A stretch of 64,000 nucleotides of DNA. It comes from Toxonevra muliebris. Taxonomy: Eukaryota; Arthropoda; Insecta; Diptera; Pallopteridae. This document shows, piece by piece, positions 59,621-64,000 of the stretch (position 1 is the stretch's first letter; every line of letters starts with the position of its first letter). The notes beneath the pieces are model-generated. The model ran no database searches. It saw nothing but the letters and a program-made list of their open reading frames with translations, and was not told the DNA's origin. The stretch spans positions 75,830,400 to 75,894,399 of the forward strand of contig OY829328.1 in assembly GCA_963691655.1 (NCBI GenBank). The letters run 5' to 3'. The translations under genes and the position numbers were made by a program.

Positions 59621-60119
59621 ATGGCATTATTATTATATTATAAAGTTGATGAGGCGGTGGATATGCTTTATGATGATGACGATGATGAAGTGATTGGCAA
59701 AACTAACAATGTTGATCTATTAGATGATGAAAAAGAATGGGTAGATGAAGGGTCGAATGAATTTATTGGTGAAACTCAAATTCCGCAACGCGTAGCAAAT
59801 TGAGCAGAAACCAATTACGCGATATTGAATGAAGGGGCAATTTCTCAACTATGACGAGCTGGACGTATCTATTTTTGAAGCTTTTAGAATTTCTGTTCCT
59901 GATGTTAGTACGTCAATACAAGTTGATTTGTTAATAGAGATGCAAGGGTCTTCTTCGCCTCCACGAAAAAACAATAAAATGTTAGTTTCTTTGACCCTTG
60001 TGCCACCTGTGGATGATGTCACGGATAATGTCACGAAAATGCTCTCATCGATCGGAATGATAAGTTGGGCTAGGTATGCGAAGAATATTGTAAGTATAAA
60101 GACGTTGTTGTTGACTTAA
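59621..60119 (+). pseudogene. Acidic reading frames in the piggyBac-type element
   Basis: Two adjacent frames, 59621-59803 and 59829-60119, separated by a frameshift or stop near 59800-59830. The first is strongly acidic (DDDDDEVIG, DDEKEWVDEG), the second moderately so. Acidic, poorly conserved N-termini are usual in piggyBac transposases, and the position inside TTAA-bounded ends supports that reading. None of the DDD catalytic core can be seen. Identification rests mainly on context. Confidence 0.45.
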
Positions 60120-60308
60120 CTTCCAACGATTTTGAGAGAGTTCGTTGAAAAAAAGGAAAGCTACAGTTGTACGAAAAGCAAATATCTTTTCTCGGAAGCT
60201 CTAAATTGGAGCCAGAGTCAGCAGATGATGCAACTGCTTACCTACCTGTTGCGAAAAACGCAATTGTTACGTCGATTGTGATACAAAAAAGTAATAGTAA
60301 TTTTTATA

Positions 60309-61570
60309 ATGGGAGTATGAATGTATAAACTCGTAATTGTGACTAACTTCATATCTATCATACACGCCATTTTTTTGACATTTACAGCTATTCTATCTCG
60401 AAGAGCGCCAAAAATACTATATGAATTGTTCTGTCAAATAATTTTCATAATTTTACAAAAGTGTTTTACCAAAGCTAAAAATGTCGAATTTCGTGCCAAC
60501 AAAACAAAATTTGCGGGAAGTTTTAATTTGCTTCTTCCATTTAAAGAAAAACGCAACTGAAGCACATCGTTTACTCACTGAAGCTTATCCTGACTGTGCT
60601 ATAGACGTTAGAATGTGTCAAAAGTGGTGATTTTGATGTTGAAGACAGGGAACGTTCAGGCGGCCCGAAAAAGTTCGAAGATGAAGAATTGAAGGCATTA
60701 CTCGAAGAAGATTCATGTCAAACGCAACAAGAACCTGCAGAATCTTTAGAAGTTGATCAATCAACCATTTTTAAATGATTAAAAGCATTGGGAATGATTC
60801 AAAAGCAAGGAAATTGGGTGCCGTACGAATTGAAGCCGAGAGACTTCGAACGACGATTTTTCACATGTGAACTGCTGATTGAACGACAGAAAAGAAAGGG
60901 TTTTCTGCATCGTATTGTGACTGGCTGAATGAAAAGTGGATACGTTACGATAACCCAAAGCGTAAAAAATCATGGGACCGCCCGGACATGCATCAACATC
61001 AACGGCAAAGCCGAACATCCATGGATCCAAGCTCATGCTGTGTATTTGGTGGGATATGAAAGGTGTCGTGTATTATGAGCTGTTGAAACCGAATGAAACG
61101 ATCACTGGCGACCGCTACCGACTACAATTGATGCGTTTGAGCCGAGCATTAAAGGATAAGAGGCCAGAATATGAGAATAGACACGACGAAGTTATTCTTC
61201 AGCACGACAATGCTCGGCCGCATGTTGCAAGGCAAGTAAAAACATACTTGGAAACGCTGAAATGGGAAGTGCTACCCCACCCGCCGTATTCTCCAGACAT
61301 TGCTCCTTCTGATTACCACTTGTTCCGATCGATGGCCTGGCTGAACAGCACTTCCGTTCTTTCGAAGAACTCAAAAAATGGGTTGATTCGTGGATAGCCT
61401 CAAAAGATGAGGAGTTCTTTCGACGCGGAATCCGTATGCTACCAGAAAGATGGGAAAAGGTTGTGGCTAACGATGGACAATACTTTAAAGAATAAATTTA
61501 TAATCACTTTTTCACAGTAAATGTCCAAATTACGAAAAAAAAATACGAGTTTATTCATTCATACTCCCAA
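60309..61570 (+). mobile_element. mariner element (DD34D), copy B, nested in a piggyBac-type element
   Basis: A 1262-bp element of the same family as copy A, bounded by inverted ends GGGAGTATGAATGTATAAAC and its complement, with TA at 60307-60308 and 61571-61572. It lies wholly inside the TTAA-bounded element at 59232-61868, so it arrived later. Confidence 0.9.
60481..61495 (+). pseudogene. mariner transposase, decayed (copy B)
   Basis: ATG at 60481 (MSNFVPTK) to TAA at 61493-61495 is 1015 bases, not a multiple of three. A small deletion removes the RFKRGD region near 60617. A stop follows SIFK near 60775, and the first catalytic motif is frameshifted at about 60925 (VTG then stop). The second half is well kept at 60972-61397: LQHDNARPHVA and SPDIAPSDYHLF have the last two Asp residues 34 apart (DD34D). 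A further shift after HLFRS removes a few codons present in copy A. Confidence 0.88.
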
Positions 61571-61872
61571 TATTTATACTAAAAACTACCAAAATTGTTA
61601 TTTTCATTCATTTTTCATTTATTTTTATATATTTTTACATTAGTTTCTAATAAATAAATAAATAATTCCATCAAATTGTATTTACACCAAATATGTATGG
61701 AATGCATAGTGTACCATATATGGTACACATCACAAATCGTCCTTTTCCCGCTTTTCCAGGGAAATGGTACATTTTTCAGGATTCAATGCCCGATTCGTGT
61801 TTAGCGAACGATTTTACATTAGGGTAGCTTGGTCTCCATACTGGTGTCTGACCTCATCCATTTAAGGGTTAA

Positions 61873-62431
61873 ACCAAGGGTTAAATATTTTGCTACGTGG
61901 GTTCCGTGTTACTATGGATTGTCACAAAACTCACCCCAGTGATAACTGTGCATTTTTATAAACATTTACTGTATTTAGCAATTAGCGCCAATCATTTTTA
62001 ATAAGAACGTTAAGTATAGAGTACAAAGAAACCAGCTAAGATCGACTGCAACTACCTCTACTTGTTTGTTTTAATTATGTTTTTGTTGTTTTTATTTATA
62101 CATTTGTTTATTTAATTTTTTCTTTGTTGAAGTTGAATTCAATTGAAATTGCGACCGGTTTCACTCAAGCCTACAATCTCACATGCTAATTATAAATTCA
62201 AAGCTATTGATCGCGTCTTTGTGTTTATCAATATTGCTCAGGTTTGATTATAAACAACAACAGCCAACAATCAATCAACTTATTAAATAAAATAGAAACA
62301 ACAAATAATAATAAATCTCAAACCAAATACTAAGAATTTCAATAATTTTACTGATTATTTTAATCATTTTTATTTATATTATACAATATTTTTCTTCTTC
62401 TTTTTTTTCTTCTCGAAAAACTTCACATCAC
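61873..62431. other. GNBP3 3' flank
   Basis: AT-rich spacer between the piggyBac-type element and the GNBP3 stop. It carries the candidate poly(A) signal at 62369-62374 and no gene. Confidence 0.5.
62369..62374 (-). promoter_or_regulatory. Candidate polyadenylation signal of GNBP3
   Basis: TTTATT on the plus strand (AATAAA on minus) about 58 bases past the GNBP3 stop codon. Position and orientation fit a short 3' UTR. The surroundings are AT-rich, so chance occurrence is possible. Confidence 0.4.
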
Positions 62432-63928
62432 TTAAGCTGCATACACGCGCACGTAGTCAACGCGTAGATCATCACTTCCCAGCCACTGATTAATGTCATT
62501 TTTCACTGATTTCCAAAACTTTTTCATAACCTTTGGATCTGCGTTAGTCCATGGTTTTTGATTTTTCCACTCGTATAGATCATCTTTGAAATCATTATGT
62601 CCACCAATTCCATAACCAAACGTTATATAGAATTCTTGATCAAATGGTGCCAATGCGGTGCCTTCCTCGAGCTTGCTCAGATTCGGTAATGTTGTACCAT
62701 CCGGAGAACGTAAATTGCGTAGCGCATCTGTATCACTAGTAAAACGACAATACTCTGTGCCATCAACAGCAATTGCTATGAAATTTTCGGTCCATGTCAA
62801 TTGGTAAACGTGAAAATCATTACCCCAATCTGCTTCTTGAGGTACATGACACATTTTTGCACTACGCCATGGTTCCTTGGCATTTAATAGAACGCCGCCA
62901 TACAATTGCACACCGGTAGCATTGACTCTCGAAAAAGCGATACGCATTTGACCCGATTGATAGTTATTCAAACCATATATGTTCGAAACGGGCTGAAGCC
63001 AAACCTGTGGAAATGCCCATTCGATGCAGGGCAATTTTGCGCGTATTTCAATGCGCCCATATTTAAAAGAGAATTTATTTTTAGTAGAGAACTGCGCCGA
63101 TATAAAAGGTGGAGCTATGTCAGATGCTGCGGTGGGATTGCGATGGCACTCCTCCGTTTCGGGCATTCCAGTGCAGCGTATGCCCAAATTATGTTCCATT
63201 TGCAATGGTTTGTGTGCATTTTGAAAGTGGCGTACGGTTGGTTTTGGTGTTATGGAAACCATTCCACTCCGTAGTGTCACTACATCGGGTACATCATCTA
63301 AATACATGACGAATTCATAGTCAGGTTGTGTGGAGAAACGACGCTCTAGCTTCCATTTCTGGGCATCCAAATGAGAACCAGAGAAATCATCTTCGAATAT
63401 GATTTGCCCGGAACATGCCACCGGTATACCACCGTTCATAACAGTCGATGTGGGCACGCAATTGCCAGACATTCCGCCAGTTCCACCACTACTACCCCCT
63501 CGATTAATAACATCTACTGGCGTTGTACTATTTGCATAGCCGCGCACCACATAAACGCCATCATCCTCACGATAGCCCAAACCATTGTATATCACATATG
63601 TCCAAAAATATAAAGTATCACCAATTTTAAGTTGCGTTATTTTATCACGAAATGTCCAGCGTCCATTTTTTGCCTTTACTATATCTCGCGCCCAAGTGCC
63701 CGCCTCAAGGCCTTCCATTTCTTCATTTAATTTGCCATGGAATGCAAAGAGTGTTATACCCGGTTCATCTGGTATTGATACCTCAAATCCTTTCGGATAG
63801 TAGACAACGATTTTTGCTGGAGTCACTTCATATGCATTAACTTGCAAGTCAATACATAATATCAACAACAATAAAAATGATATTGAAGCCATGAACAATT
63901 GATTCGGTAACCAGTTTGACCAGCCCAT
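62432..63928 (-). CDS. GNBP3: Gram-negative binding protein 3 (beta-1,3-glucan recognition protein)
   Basis: 498-residue uninterrupted frame. The ATG at 63926-63928 precedes a signal peptide with a leucine-rich core (residues 14-28) and a likely cleavage after VNA (30-32); Met13 is an alternative start. Residues 33-132 form the N-terminal glucan-binding domain (CBM39 type), with [19 protein letters not shown] and WTFRDKI among near-invariant stretches. A Gly/Ser-rich linker (143-155) follows, then a GH16-like domain (about 170-498) ending [12 protein letters not shown]. The site where active GH16 enzymes carry the two catalytic acids (ExDxxE) reads SGQMRIA (325-331), so it should bind but not hydrolyse glucan. 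In Drosophila, GNBP3 detects fungal beta-1,3-glucan in haemolymph and starts the ModSP-Grass-SPE-Spaetzle cascade to Toll. It is closest to GNBP3 rather than GNBP1/2 by the N-terminal domain. Only 72 bases of upstream sequence are present, so the promoter lies outside the window. Confidence 0.93.
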   Translation of the reverse strand: MGWSNWLPNQLFMASISFLLLLILCIDLQVNAYEVTPAKIVVYYPKGFEVSIPDEPGITLFAFHGKLNEEMEGLEAGTWARDIVKAKNGRWTFRDKITQLKIGDTLYFWTYVIYNGLGYREDDGVYVVRGYANSTTPVDVINRGGSSGGTGGMSGNCVPTSTVMNGGIPVACSGQIIFEDDFSGSHLDAQKWKLERRFSTQPDYEFVMYLDDVPDVVTLRSGMVSITPKPTVRHFQNAHKPLQMEHNLGIRCTGMPETEECHRNPTAASDIAPPFISAQFSTKNKFSFKYGRIEIRAKLPCIEWAFPQVWLQPVSNIYGLNNYQSGQMRIAFSRVNATGVQLYGGVLLNAKEPWRSAKMCHVPQEADWGNDFHVYQLTWTENFIAIAVDGTEYCRFTSDTDALRNLRSPDGTTLPNLSKLEEGTALAPFDQEFYITFGYGIGGHNDFKDDLYEWKNQKPWTNADPKVMKKFWKSVKNDINQWLGSDDLRVDYVRVYAA

Positions 63929-64000
63929 TATGTTTTTGTTATGATCAAACGACCAAAATTTTGATTATTTATTATCGTACTGTTGCTCGCGCTGCTGACG

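Larger units (their letters stand above)
59232..61868 (+). mobile_element. piggyBac-type transposon relic with nested mariner
   Basis: Bounded by TTAA on both sides (59228-59231, 61869-61872) and by a perfect 10-bp inverted repeat CCCTTAAATG / CATTTAAGGG. TTAA target duplication with CCC...GGG ends is the hallmark of piggyBac elements. Near-palindromes of the form GTACCATATATGGTAC recur near both ends (around 59250, 59555 and 61712), as subterminal repeats would. Without the mariner the element is about 1.37 kb, too short for a complete piggyBac transposase, so it is internally deleted. Confidence 0.82.

Noticed and set aside
62906..63840. Plus-strand frames within GNBP3
   Set aside because: Antisense shadows of a well-supported gene.

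Overview
This is a eukaryotic, insect-type window: AT-rich, with two intronless coding regions in 64 kb and the rest made of transposon remains and simple repeats. The two proteins match dipteran immune genes closely, and the non-LTR, mariner and maT relics are typical of higher flies. A tephritid fruit fly is the best guess (inference). No bacterial operon, CRISPR array or credible functional tRNA gene is visible.

Genes. A Spn77Ba-like secreted serpin lies on + at 45549-46976. GNBP3, a beta-1,3-glucan recognition protein, lies on - at 62432-63928. They point towards each other about 15.5 kb apart. In Drosophila both act on fungal recognition and melanization: GNBP3 senses glucan upstream of the Toll protease cascade and phenoloxidase, and Spn77Ba restrains a melanization protease. 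Both fly orthologues are on 3L (Muller element D), so the window probably belongs to that element.

Layout. 1-4.6 kb: degenerate dispersed repeats. 4.6-6.6 kb: an R1-like LINE inside a (TTAGG)n tract, then the 3' part of another element. 8.4-11.5 kb: a LINE with RNase H (minus), then a TTAA-flanked MITE. 12.2-13.5 kb: a maT-type (DD37D) transposon. 14-16.4 kb: an R1-like LINE (minus). 16.7-23.9 kb: foldback elements, a perfect 31-bp inverted repeat, 54 perfect hexamers, and a GC-rich repeat split by another element. 24-29 kb: LINE scraps, a hAT MITE with a perfect 8-bp target duplication, and a mariner. 29.6-34 kb: a long-TIR MITE and minisatellites. 34.6-37.8 kb: a dense LINE cluster. 39.4-41.2 kb: an AT-rich higher-order tandem repeat next to a polypurine tract. 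43.5-48 kb: a GC-rich repeat and the serpin, which sits between inverted repeats. 48-51 kb: LINEs. 53-55.6 kb: the 5' half of an R1-like LINE. 57.3-58.9 kb: a 47-48 bp minisatellite. 59.2-61.9 kb: a piggyBac-type element with a mariner nested in it. 62.4-63.9 kb: GNBP3.

All transposable-element coding regions seen are broken. The least ordinary observations are the TTAGG-associated R1-like LINE, the inverted repeats around the serpin, the perfect hairpin at 18.1 kb, and the mariner nested in the piggyBac-type element. Alignments were made by eye, so boundaries given as approximate may shift by tens of bases.
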